Source: Bacillota bacterium (GTDB taxonomy: Bacteria; Bacillota; Clostridia; Christensenellales; Aristaeellaceae). From it: 40,020 bases of DNA. The stretch covers positions 1-40,020 of the forward strand of contig JAEWSC010000060.1 of NCBI GenBank assembly GCA_023398575.1, written 5' to 3'. The notes beneath the pieces are model-generated. The model saw nothing but the letters and a program-made list of their open reading frames with translations. It was not told the DNA's origin and did not search any database. Below are positions 15,121 through 23,834 of this stretch, in pieces. How positions within the stretch are numbered: the stretch's first letter is position 1; each line of letters opens with the position of its first letter. The translations under genes were made by a program, and so were the position numbers.

Positions 15121-15164
15121 ACGAATCAAAAGGTCGTGGGTTCGAATCCCGCCGGGCTCACCAA
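15121..15164 (+). repeat. attR: partial tRNA-Arg copy
   Basis: It is identical over 44 bases to 10701-10744, from the anticodon loop to the CCA end and one more A. No 5' half of a tRNA precedes it, so it is not a gene but the displaced 3' end of the original tRNA-Arg. Confidence 0.92.
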
Positions 15165-15213
15165 AACAAGAGTATCCTTGATAGAATTTGCTTCAAGGAT
15201 ACTCTTGTTTTGG
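15161..15213 (+). terminator. Hairpin after attR (ancestral tRNA terminator)
   Basis: A 21-bp perfect stem (15161-15181 with 15193-15213) whose left arm starts in the CCA of the partial tRNA copy, with TTGTTTT in its 3' arm. It would have ended the tRNA-Arg transcript before the island entered, and now closes the island on the right. Confidence 0.75.
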
Positions 15214-15482
15214 TGCATCTGATATTGACATCCTGGCACATATCTACTAAGTTTTTTTGTCTTTTTATATAGTCTAATGAAAAATACCCAAAAATGAGGT
15301 ATGCAATATAGCATCAAAATGCAGATAATAGTATGGTAACGCTAAAATTCATGCAGCGCAGGTCTATCTGCACGCCTCAAGCAGCAATGTCACCGCAAAA
15401 TCAAGCCATACATCTGAGCGCAAAAGATCCTTCACTTAAAACGATCCAACATCAATGCCTAAAAAAATTAGGAGGAGTAAGC

Positions 15483-17540
15483 ATGACAACACTAAAGAAA
15501 CCTAGCAGAAACACATCTATTAAGTTTAAGCTTGTGCTGTTTACCGTTGCCTTGATTCTCGTGCTGACAGCAGCCAACTTGACCAGCGGTCTGCTTTCCA
15601 GCTACCAAGGGATATTGAGCAACGTACGTGCTGACCTTACAACGCTTGGCACAGTCGCTGACAAAGCCCTTTCTACAGAAATACAAATGGTGAAGCAGAG
15701 TCTTAAGAAAGCTGCACAAGCAGATTTCTCCGCAGCAACACCATCCAGCCTGGAACAGTTGGCAAAGGATAACCAATGGCTATATGCTGCCCTCACCGAT
15801 ACAAAAGGTGTTGTGATTCAAGGTCCTGCTGCCTATATGGGCGAAAACCTGTCATCAGATGCCCTGTTTAGCAAAGCACTCAACGGTGAAACCGTTATAA
15901 CCTCGCCCTTTACTGATAAGGCCAACGTTTTCGTGGTGCGCCTGTATACACCTATTAACAGCGGCGTACTGGTCACCGCTCTGGATGGCATGTATATCAG
16001 CAGTCTGATAGCTGATTTCAGGGTCGGAAAATCCGGAAATATCTTCATACTAGACAATACCGGAACGATGATTGGCAATATGCGGCCTCAGCTTGTTCAG
16101 GAACGCCAAAACTTTATTGAAATATCTAAAAGGGATAAAAATTATGCTTCCGCCGCAAAGGTTTATTCCAAAATGATCACTGGCGCTTCGGGGATCGACA
16201 CATATACATACGCAGGCGTTGATCGCATATGTTACTTCGCCCCAATTACAGGCAGCGATGGATGGCACTTTGGCGCGGTGGCTCCGATTGTTGAAATGAC
16301 CACATCCATTCAATCCACTGCCGTCATTATGCTTGCCTCCTCTTTGGTCGCTGCCGTGCTGGCGATCATCGCATCCTTTCTGTTCGCAGTCAGATTAGCC
16401 AATCCACTTACGAGTATCACCCGCCGCATGAAGCTGCTTTCCCAAGGAAATCTGACAGAGGAAGTGCCTACTGTCACCAGTAAGGATGAAATCGGCGAGC
16501 TCGCTCAGAGCATTGATATCTCCATCAAAACCCTATCTCTGTATGTAGAAGATATCACCAAGAATATGGAGCAGATTGCGGCCGGCAATTTCACCACCCG
16601 TCCCGCACAATCATATATCGGTGACTTCAAGCGTATTGAAACAGCCATCTATGGCTCTGTTGAAAATCTCTCCGCCACCCTGTCGATGATCCGCACAGCC
16701 TCTGAGCAGGTCAGCACAGGCGCGGATCAAGTCTCCGGCGGCGCTCAAGCACTAGCATCTGGGGCTACTGAACAGGCAGCAGCCGTAGAACAGCTCAATG
16801 CGTCCATCGCAATCATTACGGAGCAGGCTGCCGAAAACTCAGCAAACGTAAAACGGGCGACCGACTACGTTGCTCAGGCCGGCACCGGCGTTAATACCGG
16901 AAATGAACACATGAAGCAACTGACAGAAGCAATGGAGAACATTGGTTCTTCCTCTACCCAAATTGCCAGCATTACAAAGGTCATTGAGGATATTGCCTTC
17001 CAAACCAACATTTTAGCTTTGAACGCCGCCATAGAAGCAGCCCGGGCAGGTAACGCAGGCAAGGGCTTTGCCGTTGTGGCAGACGAAGTGCGAAACCTGG
17101 CCGCTAAATCAGCGCAAGCCGCCAGACAAACTGCTGAATTGACCCAAGCATCTGTGGAGACTGTCTCCAGAGGCACAGAGATCACAGCGCAAACGGCACA
17201 GATCTTGTTGGATGTAGGCATAAAGGCCCGCCAGGCAACAGACAGTATTTTCAGAATTGAAAAGGCAACGGCAGACCAAGCCGTAGCCATTGAGCAGATC
17301 AAGCAGGGGCTAAGCCAGGTATCCAATGTTGTACAAACAAATGCTGCAACGGCAGAAGAAAATTCGGCCACCAGTGAAGAAATGTCAGCACAAGCCGCTA
17401 CACTCCGTGAAGAGGTTGGTAAATTCCGCCTGGATGCAGGGTATGCAAATGATCATACAACAGAAATATCTCTCTTGAAGGGTCTCACCGGGGGAAATAG
17501 TACTGCGCGCACAGTACACACCGGCTTTGGTAAGTATTGA
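15483..17540 (+). CDS. Methyl-accepting chemotaxis protein with Cache domain
   Basis: A 685-residue chemoreceptor. The ATG at 15483 has GGAGGAG upstream; the frame reaching back to 15333 has no such site. A first helix (about residues 17-38) is followed by an outside sensor domain (about 40-275) of the dCache kind (GKSGNIFILDNTGTMIGN). The second helix spans about 277-303, then come a HAMP region (about 304-357) and a second HAMP-like linker. The cytoplasmic signalling domain runs from about 400 to 660, with the tip DIAFQTNILALNAAIEAARA and GFAVVADEVRNLA. The C-terminus lacks a CheR-tethering pentapeptide. Ligand unknown; small amino acids or carboxylates are common for this sensor type. It lies just outside the island and is not part of it. 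Confidence 0.95.
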   Translation: MTTLKKPSRNTSIKFKLVLFTVALILVLTAANLTSGLLSSYQGILSNVRADLTTLGTVADKALSTEIQMVKQSLKKAAQADFSAATPSSLEQLAKDNQWLYAALTDTKGVVIQGPAAYMGENLSSDALFSKALNGETVITSPFTDKANVFVVRLYTPINSGVLVTALDGMYISSLIADFRVGKSGNIFILDNTGTMIGNMRPQLVQERQNFIEISKRDKNYASAAKVYSKMITGASGIDTYTYAGVDRICYFAPITGSDGWHFGAVAPIVEMTTSIQSTAVIMLASSLVAAVLAIIASFLFAVRLANPLTSITRRMKLLSQGNLTEEVPTVTSKDEIGELAQSIDISIKTLSLYVEDITKNMEQIAAGNFTTRPAQSYIGDFKRIETAIYGSVENLSATLSMIRTASEQVSTGADQVSGGAQALASGATEQAAAVEQLNASIAIITEQAAENSANVKRATDYVAQAGTGVNTGNEHMKQLTEAMENIGSSSTQIASITKVIEDIAFQTNILALNAAIEAARAGNAGKGFAVVADEVRNLAAKSAQAARQTAELTQASVETVSRGTEITAQTAQILLDVGIKARQATDSIFRIEKATADQAVAIEQIKQGLSQVSNVVQTNAATAEENSATSEEMSAQAATLREEVGKFRLDAGYANDHTTEISLLKGLTGGNSTARTVHTGFGKY

Positions 17541-17608
17541 TTATACCTATCTATAAAATTATCCATATATAACCGCTGCAAGCCAACAGTTCTTCAATGA
17601 ACAGAAAG

Positions 17609-17640
17609 ACGGGAGATTGCATACGCAGTCTCCCGTTTAT
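17609..17640. terminator. Terminator between MCP and argF
   Basis: Stem ACGGGAGA/TCTCCCGT (17609-17616 with 17629-17636), followed by TTTATTTG on the plus strand; on the minus strand CTTTCTGTTC follows. It lies between convergent genes and can serve both. Confidence 0.7.
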
Positions 17641-17735
17641 TTGATGACGCTAAACAATTACAATCAAGTGCACCAGGCAAAATTTGTGCCCGTTGTAGCG
17701 GCAATCAACTTTGCCATGGTAACGCAACAAAAATA

Positions 17736-18641
17736 CTAATTGCGCAAAAGCTTCACCAAAACCGCTTTCTGGGCATGCAGCCGGTTTTCAGCTTGCTGAA
17801 AGATTTCTTCCGCATGGGCTTCAAACACCTTCTCTGTGATTTCCTCTTCTCTATGTGCCGGCAAGCAGTGGAGCACGATGGCGTCGGGCTTGGCTGCTGC
17901 CATAGCGGCTTCATTCACCTGGTAGCCCGCAAATGCTGCCTTGCGGGCTGCAACCTCAGATTCCATGCCCATGGAAGCCCACACGTCTGTGTATATCACA
18001 TCTGCGTCCTTGCAAGCTTCCATCACATCATAGGTCAATGTAAAAAGGCCTGTTTCCGATGCCCACTTAACAATACCGGCATCCGGCTCATATCCCTTTG
18101 GGCAAGCAACGGACACCTGCATGCCAAGCTTCACCCCGCCCACGATATAGGAGTTTGCCATATTGTTTCCATCTCCAACAAACGTAAGCTTTAAGCCGCG
18201 GAAGCTCTTTTTGAGTTCCCGAATGGTCATCAAGTCAGCCAGCATTTGGCAGGGATGCTCATGATCCGTCAACCCATTGATGACGGGGATGGAGCCATAC
18301 TTGGCCAAATCCTCCACCTCCTGCTGCTTATAGGTACGGATCATGATACCATCCACATACCGCGAAAGAACCCTTGCCGTATCCTGTACCGGTTCACCCC
18401 GTCCAATTTGCAGGTCGTTTGAGGATAGGAAAAGGGCATGACCTCCCAACTCAAACATACCCACCTCAAAGGAAACCCTGGTGCGGGTAGATGCTTTTTG
18501 AAAAATCATACCCAAAGTTTTATCCTGCAGGTATTTGTGGCTGATACCATGGGCCTTTTCATATTTCAATTGGTCCGCCAGGTTCAAAACATCCAGAATC
18601 TCCTCAGCGGGGATGTCAGATAATTTCAATAAATGCTTCAT
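17736..18641 (-). CDS. argF: Ornithine carbamoyltransferase
   Basis: A 301-residue cytoplasmic enzyme joining carbamoyl phosphate and ornithine to give citrulline. The carbamoyl-phosphate loop STRTR is at residues 51-55, HPCQ at 129-132, and HCLPAH lies near residue 262; these three motifs separate it from aspartate carbamoyltransferase. The length is normal. The ATG at 18639-18641 overlaps the argD stop in ATGA with GGAGG 10 bases upstream, so the two are translationally coupled. It is the last gene of the argCJBDF operon. argG, argH and the carbamoyl phosphate synthetase genes are not in the window. Confidence 0.97.
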   Translation of the reverse strand: MKHLLKLSDIPAEEILDVLNLADQLKYEKAHGISHKYLQDKTLGMIFQKASTRTRVSFEVGMFELGGHALFLSSNDLQIGRGEPVQDTARVLSRYVDGIMIRTYKQQEVEDLAKYGSIPVINGLTDHEHPCQMLADLMTIRELKKSFRGLKLTFVGDGNNMANSYIVGGVKLGMQVSVACPKGYEPDAGIVKWASETGLFTLTYDVMEACKDADVIYTDVWASMGMESEVAARKAAFAGYQVNEAAMAAAKPDAIVLHCLPAHREEEITEKVFEAHAEEIFQQAENRLHAQKAVLVKLLRN

Positions 18642-19801
18642 GGCTTTACCGCCTCCTTCAAAATTTCAATGCCCTGTTTCAACAGCTCCATGGGTATGTT
18701 CAGTGCCGGAAGCAAACGTACTTTATGCTTAGCCGTCAATACCAGCACGCCTTTTGCCTGGCATAGGGCTACAACTTCTTTGGCAGGCTTTTCTGTTTCT
18801 ATGCCCAGCATCAACCCCATACCGGAAATGCATTTTACGCCAGGAGCACCACTAAGTGAATCCATGATATATGTGCTCTTTTCCTTGACTTCTTGAAATA
18901 GCTTATCATCCAGCCGTTTGACAATGCTCAGCGCGCCCGCAGCGCAAATGGGATTGCCACCGAAGGTAGAGCCATGGCTGCCCAACGTTAGGACACCGGC
19001 TGTCTTCTCATTCATCAGGCAGGCGCCAATGGGCAGTCCGCCCCCTAAACCCTTTGCAGTGGAGATAACGTCCGGCGATATACCAAAGTGCATGTAACCA
19101 TACAATTCCCCTGTCCGGCCGTTGCCCGTCTGCACCTCATCCACCATCAGAAGTACATCTTTTTCTTTGCACAGAGCTGCGGTCTTTTGCACGTAGAACT
19201 TATTCAAGACGTGTACTCCACCCTCGCCCTGTACCATTTCCAGCAAAACGGCGCACACCTTGAGGTTTTCCAAAGCTGCTTCCATTTGCGAAAAATCATC
19301 CGCATCCACATGGACAAAGCCCGGCGTAAAAGGGCCGAAATGCTTGTGGAAATCGGCCTGGCCGGTAGCAGATAGGGTGGTGATGGTCCGTCCGTGAAAG
19401 CTGCCATTGAGCGTCACAATAACCGGATATTCCTCAGCTTTTGTGTCAAAAGCGTATTTTCGGGCTACCTTGATAGCGCATTCATTGGCCTCCGCCCCGG
19501 AGTTGCCGAAGAAAACCTTCTTCATGCCCGTCTTTTCGCAAAGCAGCTTTGCCAACTCCGCCTGCGGCGAAGTATAGTACAAGTTGCAGGCGTGAGGCAA
19601 AAGAGTGATTTGATCTGCAACTGCTTGCTGCCAAATATCATCTGCCACGCCAAAGGCATTGACGGCGATACCGGTGCCCAGATCAATATAGGTTTTACCC
19701 TGATCGTCCTCCAATAAAGAACCCTTGCCCCTTAGCAATGCCAAGTCAAAGCGGCCATAGGTGTTGGCCACATAGGTTTTATCCATCTCACGAATGCTCA
19801 T
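18638..19801 (-). CDS. argD: Acetylornithine aminotransferase
   Basis: A 387-residue class III PLP aminotransferase that transfers an amino group from glutamate to N-acetylglutamate semialdehyde. The PLP lysine is K250 in STAKGLGGG, the cofactor aspartate lies in DEVQTG (221-226), and NSGAEANE (100-107) binds phosphate. The ATG at 19799-19801 follows GGAGG with 7 bases between; the frame reaching 19855 runs into argB and is rejected. Gaps: 10 bases after argB, 4-base overlap with argF. Confidence 0.96.
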   Translation of the reverse strand: MSIREMDKTYVANTYGRFDLALLRGKGSLLEDDQGKTYIDLGTGIAVNAFGVADDIWQQAVADQITLLPHACNLYYTSPQAELAKLLCEKTGMKKVFFGNSGAEANECAIKVARKYAFDTKAEEYPVIVTLNGSFHGRTITTLSATGQADFHKHFGPFTPGFVHVDADDFSQMEAALENLKVCAVLLEMVQGEGGVHVLNKFYVQKTAALCKEKDVLLMVDEVQTGNGRTGELYGYMHFGISPDVISTAKGLGGGLPIGACLMNEKTAGVLTLGSHGSTFGGNPICAAGALSIVKRLDDKLFQEVKEKSTYIMDSLSGAPGVKCISGMGLMLGIETEKPAKEVVALCQAKGVLVLTAKHKVRLLPALNIPMELLKQGIEILKEAVKP

Positions 19802-19811
19802 GGCTACCCTC

Positions 19812-20663
19812 CTATACAAACATGGTGCCAACGCCCTCATCGGTGAGCACCTCAATCAATATGGCATGGGGCACCCGCCCATCAATGATGAATACCTTTT
19901 TAACCCCTCTGCGGATCGCTTCAATACAGCACTCCACCTTGGGAATCATTCCGCCGGAAATGATACCCTCCCGCTCAAGCTGCGGTGCCTCACTAACCCT
20001 GACCTTTGGGATCAATGTGCTTGTATCATCCTTGTCACGCAAAAGTCCCACCGTATCGGTCATGGAGATCATGCTCTCAGCCTTTAGCGTGCCGGCGATA
20101 CGGGCGGCAGCGGTATCTGCATTGATGTTGTACACATTTCCCAGCTTATCATACCCCACGGTGGAGATAACGGGGATATATCCCATGTCCAAAAGGTCCA
20201 AGATGGGCTGGGTGTTTACGTTTGTGATCTCCCCCACATATCCCAGCTTATCATCCAACATTTTTGCTTCGATGAGTCCGCCATCCATGCCGCAAAGCCC
20301 GATAGCCTTGCCGCCGATATTCACCAATTGGGCTACCAACGTTTTATTGATCTTGCCGGCCAGCACCATTTGCACCACGTCGGCGGTCTCCGCATCAGTG
20401 ACGCGAAGTCCATCCACAAACTCGCTTTTCTTTCCAATTTTATTCAGCAATTGCGTAATCTCAGGCCCGCCGCCATGAACCAGCACGACTTTGATGCCAA
20501 TGAGCGACAGCATTACGATGTCTTTCATCACGGCAAGCTTCAGTTCTTCATTGATCATGGCGTTACCGCCGTACTTGACCACAACAATTTTGCCGTTGTA
20601 GCGCTGGATATAAGGCAGTGCCTCTATGAGTACCTGAGCACGCTGGGCGTTGTCAAGATGCAT
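19812..20663 (-). CDS. argB: Acetylglutamate kinase
   Basis: A 283-residue amino-acid kinase that phosphorylates N-acetylglutamate. The nucleotide/substrate motif VVKYGGNAM lies near residues 27-35 and LVHGGGPEI (about 60-68) forms the glycine-rich loop. Residues NADTAAARIA near 180 complete the active site. An N-terminal helix before the kinase core is of the type found in hexameric, arginine-inhibited enzymes, so feedback control by arginine is likely. GGAGG lies 11 bases before the ATG; the gap to argJ is 19 bases. Confidence 0.97.
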   Translation of the reverse strand: MHLDNAQRAQVLIEALPYIQRYNGKIVVVKYGGNAMINEELKLAVMKDIVMLSLIGIKVVLVHGGGPEITQLLNKIGKKSEFVDGLRVTDAETADVVQMVLAGKINKTLVAQLVNIGGKAIGLCGMDGGLIEAKMLDDKLGYVGEITNVNTQPILDLLDMGYIPVISTVGYDKLGNVYNINADTAAARIAGTLKAESMISMTDTVGLLRDKDDTSTLIPKVRVSEAPQLEREGIISGGMIPKVECCIEAIRRGVKKVFIIDGRVPHAILIEVLTDEGVGTMFV

Positions 20664-20682
20664 TTTCGGTTGTTCCTCCTTA

Positions 20683-21897
20683 TTACGTGCGGTAATCGCC
20701 GTTGATTTTCACGTAATCATACGTCAGGTCACAGCCCCAGGCGGTGGCAGTATCTCTGCCATTATTGAGGTTCAACCAGATTTCAACCTCATCCTTTAAC
20801 AATATTTCTTTTGCAGAACCCTCGTCAAAGGGGATGCCAGCACCATTTTTACATACATCAATGCTGCCAGCTTTCGATGCGAAGGTCACGTCTATTTTCG
20901 TTACATCTACGGCAGCACCACTGTAGCCGATGGCACAGAGCACACGGCCCCAGTTGGCGTCTGCTCCGAACATAGCGGACTTTAGGAGGCTGGAGCAGAT
21001 AACGCCCTTGGAAACCATGCGGGCGGCCTCCTTATCGGCAGCACCATGCGCCACACAGGTGATAAGCTTCGTCGCCCCTTCCCCATCCTTGGCGATAGCC
21101 TTGCACAGGGTCTGCGTAACCGTGTTCAAAGCCTGACAGAAAGTATCGTATGCATCTCCTTCGCAGACTATGGGCTCATTTTCCGCCTGTCCGTTTGCCA
21201 GGATGCTGGCCATATCGTTGGTAGAGGTGTCACCATCTACGCTGATCATATGAAAGGTCTCCTGAGCATCATTGCGCAACGCCTTGTGAAGCATCTGCGG
21301 GCTAATAGCCACATCTGTCGTCAAGAACACCAGCATGGTGGCCATATTGGGATGAATCATGCCTGAGCCCTTGGCCATGCCGCCGAGTATGCATGTCTTC
21401 CCTCCAATTTCAAAAGAAACAGCAGCTTCTTTTTTTATGGTGTCGGTGGTCATGATCGCTTCCGCCGCGGCAGCCTGACCGTGAGTGCTCAAACCCTTCA
21501 CAAGAGATGCCATGTGCGCTGCCATAGGCTCCAAGGAAAGGGGCTGTCCGATGACACCGGTGGAGGCTACAATCACATCCCCGGCAGCGATAGGCAAATG
21601 CTGTGCCACTAAATTACACATGCCTTTTGCAATATCTATACCATTAGCGTTGCAGGTATTGGCATTGCCGCTATTGCATATGACCGCCTGTGCATAGCCA
21701 TCTGAAAGGTTTTCCTGAGTCACATATATTGGTGCACCCTTGACCAGGTTCAGCGTATAAATGCTGGCAGCAGCCGCCTTGTTTTCGCTCACAATAAGTG
21801 CCAAGTCCTTTTTGGTCTTGTTCTTGCGGATACCGCAATGGACACCAGCCGCCATAAATCCTTTTGCAGCACATACGCCGCCCTCTATCTGCTTCAT
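20683..21897 (-). CDS. argJ: Glutamate N-acetyltransferase / amino-acid acetyltransferase
   Basis: A 404-residue enzyme that recycles the acetyl group from N-acetylornithine to glutamate and often also uses acetyl-CoA. It is made as a precursor that cuts itself before the nucleophile threonine: the site is HPNMATML, with T187 as the new N-terminus. KGSGM precedes it and the oxyanion residues are in STGVIG (112-117). With argJ present, the cyclic pathway does not need argE, and no argA or argE is seen. GGAGG lies 7 bases upstream of the ATG; the gap after argC is 12 bases. Confidence 0.97.
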   Translation of the reverse strand: MKQIEGGVCAAKGFMAAGVHCGIRKNKTKKDLALIVSENKAAAASIYTLNLVKGAPIYVTQENLSDGYAQAVICNSGNANTCNANGIDIAKGMCNLVAQHLPIAAGDVIVASTGVIGQPLSLEPMAAHMASLVKGLSTHGQAAAAEAIMTTDTIKKEAAVSFEIGGKTCILGGMAKGSGMIHPNMATMLVFLTTDVAISPQMLHKALRNDAQETFHMISVDGDTSTNDMASILANGQAENEPIVCEGDAYDTFCQALNTVTQTLCKAIAKDGEGATKLITCVAHGAADKEAARMVSKGVICSSLLKSAMFGADANWGRVLCAIGYSGAAVDVTKIDVTFASKAGSIDVCKNGAGIPFDEGSAKEILLKDEVEIWLNLNNGRDTATAWGCDLTYDYVKINGDYRT

Positions 21898-21909
21898 GCA
21901 TTTATCCTC

Positions 21910-22854
21910 CTATACTTTCAAGCCGGTCAGCTCATCAGCACCTAACATCAGGTTAAGACACTGGACCGCCGCCCCTGAGGCACCCTTGCCCAGATTGTCG
22001 AACCTGGCAGCCAGCAGTACCCTTTCGTCATTGCCTGAAACCAGGATTTCCATGACATCCCTGCCTGAAAGACCATTTGCCGGCAGAAAACCGCCCAGCG
22101 TTTCTTCAGCCCCTAGCGGGAGCACTTGTACCAGATTTTCATCATGGTAATGACATGCTAGAAGCTCATAAATAGCGTTTTTCCCAGGCTTGCCATTTAG
22201 CAACCTTGTATGCAGCGGGACTGATACAACCATACCGCTATAGAAATCGGACACAATAGGATTAAAAATGGGAATCTCGGCAAGACCGCATACCGCCTGC
22301 ATTTCCGGCTGGTGTTTGTGTGTTTGGCCTAGCGCGTACTGTCTTGGGCTGTCAAATACCACAGACCGCTCATTCGCCTCATACGCTGCAATCATCTTTT
22401 TGCCGCCGCCGGAATAACCGGTTACCGAGTGGCACACAACGGGATAGTCGTAAGGCAGTACGCCTGCCTTGATTAACGGAAAAACGATGGCTGCAAAACC
22501 GCTGGCATGGCAGCCAGGCACCGATACCCAGCCGCCTGTTTGAATGGCCTCCCGATGGTGCTTTGACAGTTCCGGAAATCCATATGCCCAACCCGTCATT
22601 GTACGGTGGGCTGTAGAAGCATCCAGTATCCTTGCTTTTGACTCTGCTGCCAGCTGAACCGATTCCCTGGCTGCCTCATCCGGCAGGCAAAGTATTGCGA
22701 TATCAGCTTCAAGTAACTTTTCCTTTCGCTCCCGCGCGTCCTTGCGCAGTGAATCGCTAATATCAAGCAATTGTATATCATCCCGACCGGCAAGCCGCCT
22801 TGCGATGTTCAGCCCTGTGGTGCCCTCCTGGCCATCAATAAAAACCTTTGCCAT
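21910..22854 (-). CDS. argC: N-acetyl-gamma-glutamyl-phosphate reductase
   Basis: A 314-residue NADPH-dependent reductase making N-acetylglutamate semialdehyde. The catalytic cysteine is C115 in VSVPGCHASGF. The N-terminal Rossmann motif GQEGTTG (8-14) replaces the more usual GASGYxG, and the chain is some 30 residues shorter than the common ArgC. Both features mark the short type-2 form. The ATG at 22852-22854 has GGAGG 7 bases upstream; an in-frame start at 22878 would lie inside the site. First gene of the operon. Confidence 0.95.
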   Translation of the reverse strand: MAKVFIDGQEGTTGLNIARRLAGRDDIQLLDISDSLRKDARERKEKLLEADIAILCLPDEAARESVQLAAESKARILDASTAHRTMTGWAYGFPELSKHHREAIQTGGWVSVPGCHASGFAAIVFPLIKAGVLPYDYPVVCHSVTGYSGGGKKMIAAYEANERSVVFDSPRQYALGQTHKHQPEMQAVCGLAEIPIFNPIVSDFYSGMVVSVPLHTRLLNGKPGKNAIYELLACHYHDENLVQVLPLGAEETLGGFLPANGLSGRDVMEILVSGNDERVLLAARFDNLGKGASGAAVQCLNLMLGADELTGLKV

Positions 22855-22893
22855 CAAGCATCCTCCAATAAAAAGCATAATAATTCCGAATGT

Positions 22894-22939
22894 TTGAATA
22901 ATTATACGTGTATTATACGTCTGAAATGCGTATTGTCAA
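22894..22939 (-). promoter_or_regulatory. arg operon promoter with ARG-box-like operators
   Basis: On the minus strand TTGACA (22934-22939), 16 bases, then TATAAT (22912-22917). Overlapping the -10 and just downstream lie A+T-rich elements of ARG-box type: on the plus strand TTGAATAATTATACG (22894-22908), then TGTATTATACG. A consensus ARG box is close to TGAATAATTATTCA. Arginine-dependent repression by ArgR/AhrC is therefore likely. The regulator gene is not in the window. Confidence 0.75.
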
Positions 22940-22969
22940 GGACTATTTTGGAATTTGCTGAATTTTTGC

Positions 22970-23017
22970 AATAGAAAAGACTCCTGGTTTTGCATTATGT
23001 ATGCAAAACCAGGAGTC
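22970..23017 (-). terminator. Terminator of the ABC transporter operon
   Basis: A 17-bp perfect stem (22979-22995 with 23001-23017), 5-base loop, lies 14 bases after the ATPase stop. In the minus direction it is followed by TCTTTTCTATT. It separates the transporter operon from the arg promoter. Confidence 0.88.
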
Positions 23018-23030
23018 CCTCATATTTGCT

Positions 23031-23834
23031 TTATTTCCGCATCGACAAAAGCACGCGGTCATTATCCAGTCGATTACCGCTGCTTTTCGCAAACCGCTCC
23101 AGTAGATTTTCCACAGTCATGTCAGCACGTTCCTGGCCGCTGACATCCAGCACGATACGGCCGGCATCCATCATAATGGTCCTGCTTCCCAGCGCCAAAG
23201 CAGAAACCATGTTATGGGTAATCATCATGGTGGTAATTCCTTGCCTGGCGACAATATCCTTTGTTATGTTGAGCACAGTTTCGGCGGTGTTGGGATCCAG
23301 TGCTGCGGTATGCTCATCCAGTAAAAGCAGCTTTGGGGAAGCTACAGTGGCCATAAGCAGGGTCATGGCCTGGCGCTGGCCGCCAGACAAAAGACCCACC
23401 TTGGTTTTCATTCGGTTTTCCAACCCCATATGAAACGCCGCCAGCTTATCACGAAAAAGCGCCTGATCGCTTTTTTTCACCGCACGCGAAAATGGCCCCC
23501 GCGATTGTCTGGCATGAGCCAGCGCCAGGTTTTCCTCAATGGTCATATCCGGCGCAGTCCCTTTCATGGGGTCTTGAAAAAGGCGGCCAATGATATGAGC
23601 CCGCCTATGCTCCTTCATCCAGGTAATGTCCCGGCTATCCAGCACAATGTTACCCGACTCCACATCATGCGTACCGCAGATGGCATTAAATAACGAGGAT
23701 TTCCCAGCACCATTGGAACCCAAAACCGTTACAAAATCACCCTTGTCCAGATGTAATGAAACATTGTCCAACGCCTTGTGCTCGTTGACTGTACCTTTGG
23801 AAAAAATCATCGTGAGATTGACAAGATCAAGCAC
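23031..23834 (-). CDS. ABC transporter ATPase (TrpZ-type)
   Basis: A 267-residue ATP-binding subunit. Walker A is GSNGAGKSS (39-47), the Q loop is in GRLFQDPMKG, the signature is LLSGGQRQA, Walker B is LLLLDEHTAALD and the H loop is MITHNM. The histidine in DEHTAALD, where most families have proline, is typical of ATPases that work with ABC_sub_bind-type binding proteins. The GTG at 23832-23834 is preferred over a frame start at 23870 because GGGAGGGAG precedes it by a normal distance; it overlaps the permease stop by 8 bases. With the T-box upstream of the operon it is probably the ATPase of a tryptophan importer of the TrpXYZ group. Confidence 0.88.
   Translation of the reverse strand: MLDLVNLTMIFSKGTVNEHKALDNVSLHLDKGDFVTVLGSNGAGKSSLFNAICGTHDVESGNIVLDSRDITWMKEHRRAHIIGRLFQDPMKGTAPDMTIEENLALAHARQSRGPFSRAVKKSDQALFRDKLAAFHMGLENRMKTKVGLLSGGQRQAMTLLMATVASPKLLLLDEHTAALDPNTAETVLNITKDIVARQGITTMMITHNMVSALALGSRTIMMDAGRIVLDVSGQERADMTVENLLERFAKSSGNRLDNDRVLLSMRK

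Larger units (their letters stand above)
10701..15164. mobile_element. Genomic island integrated in tRNA-Arg
   Basis: A perfect 44-bp direct repeat bounds this element: the tRNA-Arg 3' part at 10701-10744 and a copy at 15121-15164. A repeat-to-repeat distance of 4420 bases gives the inserted length. The C-terminal end of a tyrosine recombinase lies just inside the left repeat and points at the tRNA, the usual arrangement for tRNA-targeting integrases. The cargo is a secreted peptide, two permeases, an ATPase and a broken XRE regulator. The DNA is visibly A+T-richer than its surroundings: bases 11881-11940 hold 20 G/C of 60, against 32 of 60 at 19081-19140. With the recombinase reduced to a fragment, the island should be immobile unless helped in trans. 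Confidence 0.85.

Noticed and set aside
15214..15482. Sigma-28 (flagellar) promoter for the chemoreceptor gene
   Set aside because: A loose TAAGTTT lies near 15247, but no GCCGATAA-like element follows at the right distance.
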